Both the position numbers and the translations under genes were made by a program. A model generated the notes under the pieces. That model ran no database searches, was not told the DNA's origin, and was given only the letters and a program-made list of their open reading frames with translations. Positions 23,767 to 29,915 of a DNA stretch of 37,465 nt are shown piece after piece. This DNA comes from a virus: the IMG/VR virus record IMGVR_UViG_3300045044_000058, positions 1 to 37,465 of that record, one strand, 5' to 3'. The first letter of the stretch is position 1; each line of letters starts with the position of its first letter.

Positions 23767-23863
23767 GTATACGTCCTTGCGAGATCTACTACTGCTAGTA
23801 CTCGCCAGGACGGGCATCGCTCCCCGTTGCCGATGCTTTGTATTTTCCAGGTGCAGGTGAAGT

Positions 23864-24136
23864 ATGTCCGTAGTGTGTCCGTCTGTGTTGACTGAATCCA
23901 CGCGGCGGTTCGAAATCAGCGAGCCAGAACTGCTCGAAGCCGTTCGCACGCAGAACCGCCTGCAGGATACCGCCAAAACACTCCGCGATTTAATTCTGCT
24001 CCTGATCGCAGACGTTTCGGATCCCCAGCTCTCGCCGCTGCGATTGGCCGATGTCTGGGACGAATTCTCCGAACTCGAGCGCCAGCTCGACACGCAGTGC
24101 GAACGATTGATCCGGATCACGCAGCGACCGTCATGA
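23864..24136 (+). CDS. Small helical protein of the integration module
   Basis: The 90-residue protein (MSVVCPSVLTESTRRFEI...LERQLDTQCERLIRITQRPS) is predicted helical, with acidic and leucine-rich segments. The stop overlaps the next start (ATGA). It is the first gene of the rightward unit leading to excisionase and integrase. No family is recognised. Confidence 0.5.
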   Translation: MSVVCPSVLTESTRRFEISEPELLEAVRTQNRLQDTAKTLRDLILLLIADVSDPQLSPLRLADVWDEFSELERQLDTQCERLIRITQRPS

Positions 24137-24222
24137 CAGTGGAATTTATTTGCTATCTCGCGATGGTGCTGCTGGCGGTGGTGGGACTGAGCTTATTATT
24201 CGGGCCGCGCTGGAGAGGCTGA
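24133..24222 (+). CDS. 29-residue single-TM peptide
   Basis: ATG 24133 overlaps the previous stop as ATGA and opens MTVEFICYLAMVLLAVVGLS followed by LLFGPRWRG. It is almost entirely one hydrophobic helix with a basic end. The tight coupling suggests a real small gene. Confidence 0.5.
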   Translation: MTVEFICYLAMVLLAVVGLSLLFGPRWRG

Positions 24223-24226
24223 AATT

Positions 24227-24499
24227 TTGAATTACCAGGAATCGCATGAACAGCGGGAACTTTTGCGGCGCATCCTTGCGGTGCTGGAACAGATCCGCGA
24301 TGGGCAACCATTGCAGCGGAAACCTCCTCAGCGGCTGCTCGCACGCCAGGAAGCGGCTGAATATCTGCATTGCTCGGAAGGCACCATCGACAATCTGGTC
24401 ACGCAGGGCAAGCTGCATCCGACGCGCTTCACGCGCTTTCCGCTGTTCGACATCCAGGAGTTGGACCGGCTCATCGAAGAAAGTAAACTGGCCAGTTAA
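24227..24499 (+). CDS. Excisionase-like HTH protein
   Basis: The 90-residue protein starts at TTG 24227 (LNYQESHEQ...) with GAGAGG upstream. The C-terminal half reads RLLARQEAAEYLHCSEGTI, DNLVTQGKLHPTRF, FPLFDIQELDRLIEES. This is the winged-helix HTH_17/excisionase pattern (A-EAAEYL--S-GTI, L-P-RF, F---EL--LI). Directly upstream of the integrase, it probably directs excision or regulates int. Confidence 0.75.
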   Translation: MNYQESHEQRELLRRILAVLEQIRDGQPLQRKPPQRLLARQEAAEYLHCSEGTIDNLVTQGKLHPTRFTRFPLFDIQELDRLIEESKLAS

Positions 24500-24507
24500 A
24501 CTAGTCG

Positions 24508-24571
24508 GGAGGCCGCACCGCGATCTGATCCATCGCGGGAAAGGTTTCATCTCGTCGCCTGCGCGGCCTCC
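24508..24571 (+). promoter_or_regulatory. Nested hairpins in the integrase leader
   Basis: GGAGGCCGC (24508-24516) pairs with GCGGCCTCC (24563-24571). Between them CCGCGAT (24518-24524) pairs with ATCGCGG (24532-24538). TAAATTTTG and then the ACAGGAGA ribosome-binding site of the integrase follow. The structure could attenuate transcription or control integrase translation. Confidence 0.5.
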
Positions 24572-24599
24572 TAAATTTTGACGAGAACAGGAGACGAGA

Positions 24600-25748
24600 A
24601 TGAGCAAACCCAAGCGCTCTTACGGCAAGGGCAGCGTGCGCGAGCGTCGACCGGGACATTGGCAACTGCGTTATGACGGTCAATCCAAAATGGCCGCCGT
24701 CCGCACGCAACGGCAGGCGGAAGACGAACTGGCCAAATGGAAGACGGAAATGGATGATACGCCCCCACTCAGTCTCAGCATGAATGATCTCTTCGATGAC
24801 TACCGCGCCGAATACCTCCGGAAACAGAACACGGATATTGAGCATGTCGATCATCGGTTGAAACATCTGCGGCCTGCGATTGGCGGTATGGATCCGCGGC
24901 TGTTCAAACAGCGGGATATGGACCGTTACGCCGCCGCGCGCCTACAGGAATTGACGCATCTGGGAACGCTGACCAGCGTCAGCACGATCAATCGCGAGAT
25001 TGCCGTCGTTTCCGCCTCGATGCGATTAGCCGCGGAGGAATTGCACCGCATCGTGCGCTTCAAGAAGTATCCCGAGGAGAAGTTTATCCGCCAGGGCCTC
25101 GTCTCGCCGGAACTCTACCGCCAGATGCTCTACGAGCTCGCCGATCACGTGAAGCCGTTTTGGGTACTTTCCTATTACACTGGCGTCCGCAAGGGAGAGC
25201 TACTTCTGTTGCGCTGGGACTGGCTGGATTGGGAACAATGGCTGATCCGCGTGCCGCCCTTCTTTCAGGGCGAGCGCATCACCAAGAACGGCAAGCCGCA
25301 TCTGATTCTGCTCTACTGCGCCGAAATGCGCGAAACCATCAAGTTCGCCTGGCAGCGGCGCGATCCGGCGAATCCCTGCCTGTTTCAACGTAACGGCGAA
25401 TGCGTCAAAAGCTTCCGCACGGCGTTTGAGGAAGCCCGTCGGCGCTGCAGCCAGCCAGACCTGATTTTCCACGATCTGCGCCGCACGGCCGCCCGCAATA
25501 TGCGCCGCCACGGGATCTCCGAAGAGGTGGCGATGAAGATCGGCGGCTGGTGTACGCCCGCCATTTTCCGCCGCTACCGCATTCTGGACGAAATGGAGCT
25601 GGTCGAAGCCGGCCAGCACCTGGCGCGCGTCATCGACGGGAGTGCAGAAAAATATTTGTCAACAACATTTGGCCCAGAGTTGGCCCGAGACGAGCCATCC
25701 CATCCTTCAGGGCCCGATTTAAGTAATGAACCCAAGCTAAAGCAATGA
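24600..25748 (+). CDS. int: Tyrosine recombinase (phage integrase)
   Basis: The 382-residue protein has an N-terminal DNA-binding region starting with SYGKGSVRERRPGHWQLRYDG, a core-binding helical domain, and a catalytic domain. The catalytic residues are visible: R in TGVRKGELLLLRW, K in TKNGKPH, H-x-x-R in HDLRRTAARN, G-x-W in KIGGWCTPAIF and Y in RRYRILDE. It recombines attP with attB. The attP with tRNA-Leu sequence lies directly downstream and a 27-nt repeat is embedded in its 3' end. Structured leader upstream. Confidence 0.92.
   Translation: MSKPKRSYGKGSVRERRPGHWQLRYDGQSKMAAVRTQRQAEDELAKWKTEMDDTPPLSLSMNDLFDDYRAEYLRKQNTDIEHVDHRLKHLRPAIGGMDPRLFKQRDMDRYAAARLQELTHLGTLTSVSTINREIAVVSASMRLAAEELHRIVRFKKYPEEKFIRQGLVSPELYRQMLYELADHVKPFWVLSYYTGVRKGELLLLRWDWLDWEQWLIRVPPFFQGERITKNGKPHLILLYCAEMRETIKFAWQRRDPANPCLFQRNGECVKSFRTAFEEARRRCSQPDLIFHDLRRTAARNMRRHGISEEVAMKIGGWCTPAIFRRYRILDEMELVEAGQHLARVIDGSAEKYLSTTFGPELARDEPSHPSGPDLSNEPKLKQ
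25661..25687 (+). repeat. 27-nt direct repeat flanking attP, copy 1
   Basis: AACAACATTTGGCCCAGAGT and the following TGGCCCG recur at 25917-25943 with one mismatch. This copy lies in the integrase coding sequence. Each copy contains two TTGGCCC-like boxes in tandem. The pair brackets attP at 256-bp spacing, as integrase arm-type sites would. Confidence 0.65.
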
Positions 25749-25760
25749 AAGGATTTGTTC

Positions 25761-25830
25761 TGGTGCCGAAGGAGGGAGTTGAACCCTCATGTTTCGCTTG
25801 AAACGCGGGATTTTGAGTCCCGTGCAGGTG
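25761..25830 (-). other. attP: attP core: 3' part of tRNA-Leu(CAA)
   Basis: Read on the minus strand this is the 3' two thirds of a class II tRNA: anticodon stem CGGGA/TCCCG with loop CTCAAAA (anticodon CAA), a long variable arm (GTTTC-AAGC-GAAAC), the T-arm GAGGG-TTCAACT-CCCTC, acceptor CTTCGGC, discriminator A and encoded CCA. The D-arm is only partly present and no 5' acceptor strand complementary to CTTCGGC exists. It is therefore not a tRNA gene but the segment that restores the host gene after integration. It lies 12 bases beyond the integrase stop. Confidence 0.85.
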
Positions 25831-25916
25831 CTTCTCGGTGTGTCTCGGTGGGACTAAATAATTGAAAATTCATACAACGCATCCTACCGAGCAGCACCGA
25901 ATCATACCGAGCCACA
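25831..25916. repeat. Clustered ACCGAG boxes beside attP
   Basis: On the minus strand ACCGAGA occurs twice (around 25833-25849). On the plus strand ACCGAGC, ACCGAAT and ACCGAGC follow (25885-25914). The opposed short boxes next to attP are candidate integrase or excisionase binding sites. Confidence 0.4.
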
Positions 25917-25943
25917 AACAACATTGGGCCCAGAGTTGGCCCG
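25917..25943 (+). repeat. 27-nt direct repeat flanking attP, copy 2
   Basis: Second copy of the repeat at 25661-25687, one mismatch (T to G in the first box). It lies between attP and the Hjc-like gene, outside any coding region. Confidence 0.65.
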
Positions 25944-25993
25944 CGCGCGCTTGACCCTCTGCGCCTTCGGCATTACAACAAGACTTCGATATT

Positions 25994-26416
25994 ATGCCGG
26001 AAGTTGTAGCAGCCACCACACGCGAGAGAACCAAGATAGCCGAGCGAGCCACGCGAACTGAGAGGACCAAAACTCCGGAGCGAGCCACCTCAAAAGAGAG
26101 CACCACGGGAAATGAGCGTACGAATGGCCGCATCAACGCCAAACGTAAGGGGAGCCGCGCGGAGCACCGCTCCATCAGGCTCCTCGAATCCTTAGGTTAT
26201 TCCTGTACGCGCGCCGCCGGCTCACTCGGCGCTTGGGACGTGATCGGCGTCGGTTCCACCGATTTCGTCCTAGTGCAAGTCAAAAGTAACGATCCTCCTG
26301 GACCGGCTGAGCGAGAATCCCTGCGCAATTTCGTCGCACCGCCCAACGCCAAAAAGCTCATTCACATCTGGAAGGATCGCCAGCGCACTCCCGACGTTAG
26401 AGAACTCGGAGTCTGA
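25994..26416 (+). CDS. Hjc-like PDDEXK resolvase/nuclease with an array-encoded N-terminus
   Basis: The 140-residue frame has two parts. Residues about 9-42 are translated 18-nt repeats (ERTKIAERATRT, ERTKTPERATSK). From about residue 45 it is a Holliday-junction-resolvase-like domain: KRKGSRAEHRSIRLLESLGYS, then RAAGSLGAWDVIGVGSTDFVLVQVKS, with the E, D and xVxVKS residues expected for the PDDEXK core. No in-frame start lies between the array and the domain, so the array is either translated or has displaced the native start. It is followed two bases later by the replication-type gene. Confidence 0.75.
   Translation: MPEVVAATTRERTKIAERATRTERTKTPERATSKESTTGNERTNGRINAKRKGSRAEHRSIRLLESLGYSCTRAAGSLGAWDVIGVGSTDFVLVQVKSNDPPGPAERESLRNFVAPPNAKKLIHIWKDRQRTPDVRELGV
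26006..26119 (+). repeat. 18-nt repeat array 3 (5 units)
   Basis: Units begin at 26024: GAGAGAACCA, GAGCGAGCCA, GAGAGGACCA, GAGCGAGCCA, GAGAGCACCA, each followed by an 8-nt spacer. A degenerate entry box (AGCAGCCA plus 8 nt) precedes them and the array exits through GAAATGAGCGT. The same entry and exit forms bound arrays 1 and 2 at 33.6-35.6 kb. No transposase gene is next to this copy. Confidence 0.85.
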
Positions 26417-26418
26417 TT

Positions 26419-27075
26419 ATGCCCAATCGAGTCATTCGCCAAGGAATTCTCACCAGTTCTCGCGTCAATGCGTTGTCTCTGGGAGCTGAGTTGTTTTACC
26501 GGCGCCTCATGAGCGTGGTCGATGACTACGGTCGCCACGAGGCAGATCTCTCGCTGCTGCGCGCTGCCGTATTCCCGCGCCGTCTACACGAGGTCACTGA
26601 GGTGCAAATCAAGCAGTGGCTGCAGGAATGCACCACGGGTGATCGGCCGCTGATTACTTTGTATTACGTCGCCACAGAAAACTACCTCGTTATCAACAAC
26701 TTCAATCAGCGGCTGCGCAGCATGAAAAGCCGCTGCCCGTCCCCTGACAGCCCTCTGCCCGCCCATGGACAGCCGAATGGCGGTCACGTGCCTGTCAGCG
26801 GGCAGGCAGCCGACAGTCAGACGTCCCCCCCGCGCGCGGAAACCGAATCTGAATCCGAATCTGAAACGAATCGAATAACCCCCCCCTTGCCCCCCCCTTG
26901 CGAAAAGGGGGGGGAACAGGCAAATAGGCCAACCGCTACCTCGATCCGCTCTCCGCGAAAGCGTGCCGGTCCGGTCGACTTCGTGGAACTCCGTAAACAA
27001 AACGCCAGAAAAGAATTCACCCGCCGAATGCTGGAGGACCTGGAAGATGAACAACGAAAAATTCACGGATCGTGA
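26419..27075 (+). CDS. Phage replication-type protein
   Basis: The 218-residue protein begins PNRVIRQGILTSSRVNALS, LGAELFYRRLMSVVDDYGR, then ADLSLLRAAVFPRR. I recall this N-terminal domain from phage replication initiation or DnaT-like proteins. The middle is Pro/Ser/Glu-rich linker, including a run of ES repeats and the homopolymer stretch at 26879-26914; the C-terminus is basic. The next gene overlaps its last 29 bases. Confidence 0.7.
   Translation: MPNRVIRQGILTSSRVNALSLGAELFYRRLMSVVDDYGRHEADLSLLRAAVFPRRLHEVTEVQIKQWLQECTTGDRPLITLYYVATENYLVINNFNQRLRSMKSRCPSPDSPLPAHGQPNGGHVPVSGQAADSQTSPPRAETESESESETNRITPPLPPPCEKGGEQANRPTATSIRSPRKRAGPVDFVELRKQNARKEFTRRMLEDLEDEQRKIHGS
26879..26914. repeat. 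C8-TTG-C8-TTGCGAAAA-G8 palindromic tract inside a gene
   Basis: Eight C, TTG, eight C, TTGCGAAAA and eight G form a strong hairpin and three slippery homopolymers within the linker of the replication-type protein. The frame continues through it (PPLPPPCEKGG). It may be a small inserted palindromic element, and length errors here would shift the reading frame. Confidence 0.6.
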
Positions 27076-27496
27076 TCTCGAAAAAGCTTGCGAGGATTTG
27101 GCGCTCCTGCGCTATTGGACCCCCGATATGCCTGCCCCCGTGATGCATTTCCTTGCGCAAATCTGCCCACATCGCCAAGCCCTTCAGTGGCTCGTCGCCG
27201 AATTGGTCAACCGCATCGGCTACTGGCCCGGCTCCGCCGAAGTCCGCGGCCTACTCTGCACCCGCTATAACGCCGCCGACGGCATCGACCAGTGGTGCAG
27301 TCTGCCGGGCTATCGCGCTGAAGACTGCGAGGCCCGCTATCTCGAACGCCATGAACAGCGCAAAGCACAGGAGAAAGCCGGCGGCTATGTCGGCGATGAA
27401 GTGCAGCGCAAAATCCGCGAAATAGCCGAACGGAAGAAACTCCCGCCCGGCAAGGAACCTGGATCTAGTAGTGGCGGCTCACAAGCGGTGAACTGA
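27047..27496 (+). CDS. Replication-region hypothetical protein
   Basis: The 149-residue product starts MNNEKFTDRDLEKACEDLAL within the end of the previous gene, with GGAAG upstream. IGYWPGSAEVRGLLCTRY and the charged C-terminal helix (LERHEQRKAQEKAGG, IREIAERKKLPPGKE) are visible. It resembles proteins that follow replication initiators in phages, but no specific function is recognised. Confidence 0.6.
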   Translation: MNNEKFTDRDLEKACEDLALLRYWTPDMPAPVMHFLAQICPHRQALQWLVAELVNRIGYWPGSAEVRGLLCTRYNAADGIDQWCSLPGYRAEDCEARYLERHEQRKAQEKAGGYVGDEVQRKIREIAERKKLPPGKEPGSSSGGSQAVN

Positions 27497-27497
27497 G

Positions 27498-27710
27498 ATG
27501 GCGACCCATCAACGTTCGCTACCCTTCGACGAGCCCACCACCCCCGCGAAAATCGGCTGGGCCGAGATTGTGGCGGCCGCGCCCGACAAGCCGTTTCACC
27601 GCGGCCTGCTGCTCGAGACGGCGCTGCGCCAGTTGCACCGCGAAGGCAAGCCGCACGATGCCAACGAGTGTCCCGAGTGCCGGAAGCAGAAAGCGGAGCT
27701 CGCCGGATGA
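27498..27710 (+). CDS. Small hypothetical protein with CPEC motif
   Basis: The 70-residue product (MATHQRSLPFDEPTTPAKIG...) ends with NECPECRKQKAELAG, one Cys pair. It begins two bases after the previous stop and its stop overlaps the next ATG. First member of a chain of six tightly overlapping small genes leading into the methyltransferase. Confidence 0.6.
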   Translation: MATHQRSLPFDEPTTPAKIGWAEIVAAAPDKPFHRGLLLETALRQLHREGKPHDANECPECRKQKAELAG

Positions 27711-27934
27711 CCGCGCAAACGGTCCTGCTCGCCCTGCTCGCGCGCCATCCGCTGACCCGCTGGCAGGTCTGGCTGAAGCTGCACCGCTACAACGACGCGA
27801 ATGGAATCGCCCGCAGCCTGCCGGCGCGCGACGTGATCGCCGCGATCGACGAAGCGATTCAGCAGCGGCTGGTGTACGAGCACGAGGGCGAGCTGCACTT
27901 GTGCGTATCGCCGGCGATCCGGAGAAGCGCATGA
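27707..27934 (+). CDS. Small winged-helix-like hypothetical protein
   Basis: I chose ATG 27707 because it forms the ATGA overlap used throughout this operon. The 75-residue product (MTAQTVLLALLARHPLTRWQVWLKLHRYND...) has a helix-rich start and ends with EHEGELHLCVSPAI, resembling a small winged helix. Not assigned to a family. Confidence 0.55.
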   Translation: MTAQTVLLALLARHPLTRWQVWLKLHRYNDANGIARSLPARDVIAAIDEAIQQRLVYEHEGELHLCVSPAIRRSA

Positions 27935-28035
27935 CGGCGCTCGTTCTCTCCGAGTTCGGCTTGGCGGTGCTGGTCTTCGTGGCGATCGGCTTTGCGATTC
28001 TGGCGTGGATCGCCTGGACGGAGCGCAAGCGATGA
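27931..28035 (+). CDS. 34-residue single-TM protein, tandem copy 1
   Basis: MTALVLSEFGLAVLVFVAIG followed by FAILAWIAWTERKR: one hydrophobic helix and a basic end. It overlaps both neighbours as ATGA. The next gene is a paralogue with the same length and the same end (ILAWIA-W-ERKR). Confidence 0.6.
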   Translation: MTALVLSEFGLAVLVFVAIGFAILAWIAWTERKR

Positions 28036-28136
28036 CGACGCACTGGTCGACACTCGACATCACGGCGCTGGTGGCTGGCTGGTTGGCTATCGGCATTCTG
28101 GCGTGGATTGCCTGTTGGATCGAGCGCAAGCGATGA
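28032..28136 (+). CDS. 34-residue single-TM protein, tandem copy 2
   Basis: MTTHWSTLDITALVAGWLAI followed by GILAWIACWIERKR, a paralogue of the preceding 34-residue protein. Both begin and end in ATGA overlaps. A holin-like or regulatory membrane peptide role is conceivable; nothing proves it. Confidence 0.6.
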   Translation: MTTHWSTLDITALVAGWLAIGILAWIACWIERKR

Positions 28137-28357
28137 CGAACGAACTGCGCGGAATCCTGAAAGCGGCTCGCCGCGATGGCGCGGTGTTACATGGAACGTG
28201 TTGGGGCATGCGGCGCAATGGAGCGCCGTGGCGGTATCGGCTGGTATTGCAGGATCGCGCACAACAGCGGCTATGGTCACGATCGATGGACTGGCCGGAG
28301 TATCTTGAGGCGGTCAGCTACTGGATGAGCCTTGAGCACAGGAGAAAAGCGGCGTGA
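28133..28357 (+). CDS. Small hypothetical protein upstream of dcm
   Basis: The 74-residue basic protein starts at ATG 28133 (MTNELRGILKAARRDGAVLH...) in an ATGA overlap and ends in a GTGA overlap with the methyltransferase start. It is rich in Trp and Arg (RRNGAPWRYRLVLQDRAQQRLW). Unknown function. Confidence 0.55.
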   Translation: MTNELRGILKAARRDGAVLHGTCWGMRRNGAPWRYRLVLQDRAQQRLWSRSMDWPEYLEAVSYWMSLEHRRKAA

Positions 28358-29061
28358 CCTTCGGCAGCCTCTTCAGCGGTATTGGCGGCCTCGATCTCGG
28401 GCTCAAACGCGCTGGCTTCGAGTGCCGCTGGCAGGTCGAGATCGATGAGTTCTGTAGAAAACTACTGAGCAAGCATTGGCCCGAGGTGCCGAAATATGGC
28501 GACATCACGAAATGTTATGGCACTGAAGATTTACGCGGATCGTGCCGCACGGACAAGCCCAAGCTTGGATGGGACGAAAGGATGAATGGAAAACTAAGAA
28601 AGCTCACGTCGGAACAAGCCGAAAATGCAGTATGCCTTTACAATTTGGGACTGTCTTTGCAGCACATCGCCGACTTCTACGAAATATCTCGCCAGGCAAT
28701 GTGGGATTTGTTGCGGCGACGCACGAAGATGCGCTCTCAACAGCGATATGGCGCAGAGAATCATTTTTACCGCTCTGGAAAAACTGCAGATGATCATGCT
28801 CAAAACCTGATTGAGGAAGCGGTCGAAAAAGGACTGATAAAGCGCAAGATGATATGTGAAACATGCGGCGATGAACCGGCAAAATTCAAAGACGGCAGAA
28901 CGGGCATACAAGCCCATCATTGCGACTACAACAAGCCATTGGAGGTGATGTGGCTATGCCAGAAATGCCATCACGAATGGCACAAGACGAATCGGGCAAT
29001 CCCCAAGGAGGTGCGACAGGAACTCACGGCGGCAGATATGCTCGCTGGCGGGTTCCCGTAG
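28354..29061 (+). CDS. N-terminal part of a cytosine-C5 methyltransferase with an in-frame HNH insertion
   Basis: The frame starts at GTG 28354 with FGSLFSGIGGLDLGLKRAGF (motif I, AdoMet binding) and continues to YGDIT at about residue 52. It is then interrupted by an HNH endonuclease and resumes with LTAADMLAGGFP. It stops with TAG exactly before the catalytic cysteine of the GGFPCQ motif. The next bases (29066 on) encode CQDLSQAGKQQGF in the +1 frame after seven extra bases. As written, the methyltransferase cannot be made as one protein without frameshifting or bypass. Confidence 0.8.
   Translation: MTFGSLFSGIGGLDLGLKRAGFECRWQVEIDEFCRKLLSKHWPEVPKYGDITKCYGTEDLRGSCRTDKPKLGWDERMNGKLRKLTSEQAENAVCLYNLGLSLQHIADFYEISRQAMWDLLRRRTKMRSQQRYGAENHFYRSGKTADDHAQNLIEEAVEKGLIKRKMICETCGDEPAKFKDGRTGIQAHHCDYNKPLEVMWLCQKCHHEWHKTNRAIPKEVRQELTAADMLAGGFP
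28513..29020 (+). mobile_element. HNH endonuclease insertion inside the methyltransferase gene
   Basis: ATG 28582 would start a free-standing enzyme: MNGKLRKLTSEQAENAVCLY, then a helix-turn-helix (LSLQHIADFYEISRQAMWDLL), ENHFYR, and the nuclease motif CETCGD...IQAHHCDYNKPLEVMW with LCQKCHHEWHK. It is more A/T-rich than the flanking methyltransferase DNA. It does not carry the shared two-hairpin leader; a weak GGCAC/GTGCC stem (28519-28546) lies ahead. The edges are approximate: they are set where methyltransferase similarity stops and resumes. Confidence 0.8.
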
Positions 29062-29108
29062 GACGTGCCAGGACCTCTCGCAAGCCGGAAAGCAGCAGGG
29101 ATTCCATC

Positions 29109-29915
29109 ATGACGACGGCACGCTCACTCGCAGCGGCTTGTGGTTTGAATTCGCCCGCCTTGTTGGGGAGCTTCGACCGCGATTCGTTCTTGCTGAGAAC
29201 GTCCCAGGGCTGCTTGTTCCAGGCGGAATATCCCGAGTGGTCGGAGAGCTGGCCCGACTTGGGTATGTGGGATGCTGGCGCTGTCTACGAGCTTCGGAGT
29301 TCGGAGCCAACCATCTCCGCAAGCGGGTCTTCGTTGTGGCCCACCGCGCAGACGACGGATGCAGCTTCGGCGGCGCGGCACACCACGCAAACGGGTATCA
29401 TGCATCCGGGTACGACACTGACGGACGCGATCCGGATGTGGGCTATGCCGCAAGCGCACGACCAGCATGCGGGGAATCCCGAGAGAGTGAACCGTTTCGG
29501 AACGGAGCACGGCGGACGGAACTTGGCGGACGACGTGACGCCGTGGAAGACGCCGCACGGCATGAGCAACCGGGATGCGAAGGGGAAAGTGGGCGGCTGC
29601 GGCGGCGGGGAGTTCGGGAAGCAGGCGAACCACTGGCCGACGCCCGATGTGCCGAACGGCGGCAGGACGCTCTCGCCCGAAGTGATTTGGCCGACGCCTT
29701 CGGCGCGCGACTGGAAATCGGAAACGGGCCTGGAGAATCGCACCGAACAGCATGCGCCGAACCTGAGCCAGTACGTTTACCTCACTTCGCTCCCGGACCC
29801 AGCGATCCCAGATGGCCCTGGATCCTGCGGGAGCGGCCCGACCTCGCACCGGCGCTTGAACCCGCGCTTCGTGGAGTGGCTGATGGGACTCCCGATTGGC
29901 TGGAGCGAACTCTGA
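29109..29915 (+). CDS. Second reading frame over the methyltransferase C-terminal half, with its own conserved-looking motifs
   Basis: From ATG 29109 a 268-residue frame runs to 29915 in a different phase from the methyltransferase. It contains FLLRTSQGCLFQAEY, WSESWPDLGMWDAGAVYEL and several WPT(P) motifs (SLWPTA, HWPTPDV, WPTPSARDWKS), and ends RLNPRFVEWLMGLPIGWSEL. I recall these as typical of C-terminal parts of phage methyltransferase-linked proteins. The same bases in the other frame encode equally typical methyltransferase motifs, so both frames appear real. This is either overprinting or two forms of one family. Confidence 0.5.
   Translation: MTTARSLAAACGLNSPALLGSFDRDSFLLRTSQGCLFQAEYPEWSESWPDLGMWDAGAVYELRSSEPTISASGSSLWPTAQTTDAASAARHTTQTGIMHPGTTLTDAIRMWAMPQAHDQHAGNPERVNRFGTEHGGRNLADDVTPWKTPHGMSNRDAKGKVGGCGGGEFGKQANHWPTPDVPNGGRTLSPEVIWPTPSARDWKSETGLENRTEQHAPNLSQYVYLTSLPDPAIPDGPGSCGSGPTSHRRLNPRFVEWLMGLPIGWSEL

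Noticed and set aside
25761-25850. Complete tRNA-Leu gene
   Set aside because: The 5' acceptor strand and most of the D-arm are missing; it is an attP segment.
28513-29020. Intein in the methyltransferase
   Set aside because: The in-frame HNH segment starts near a cysteine but lacks splicing motifs and the His-Asn end, and has its own ATG; it reads as a free-standing endonuclease insertion.
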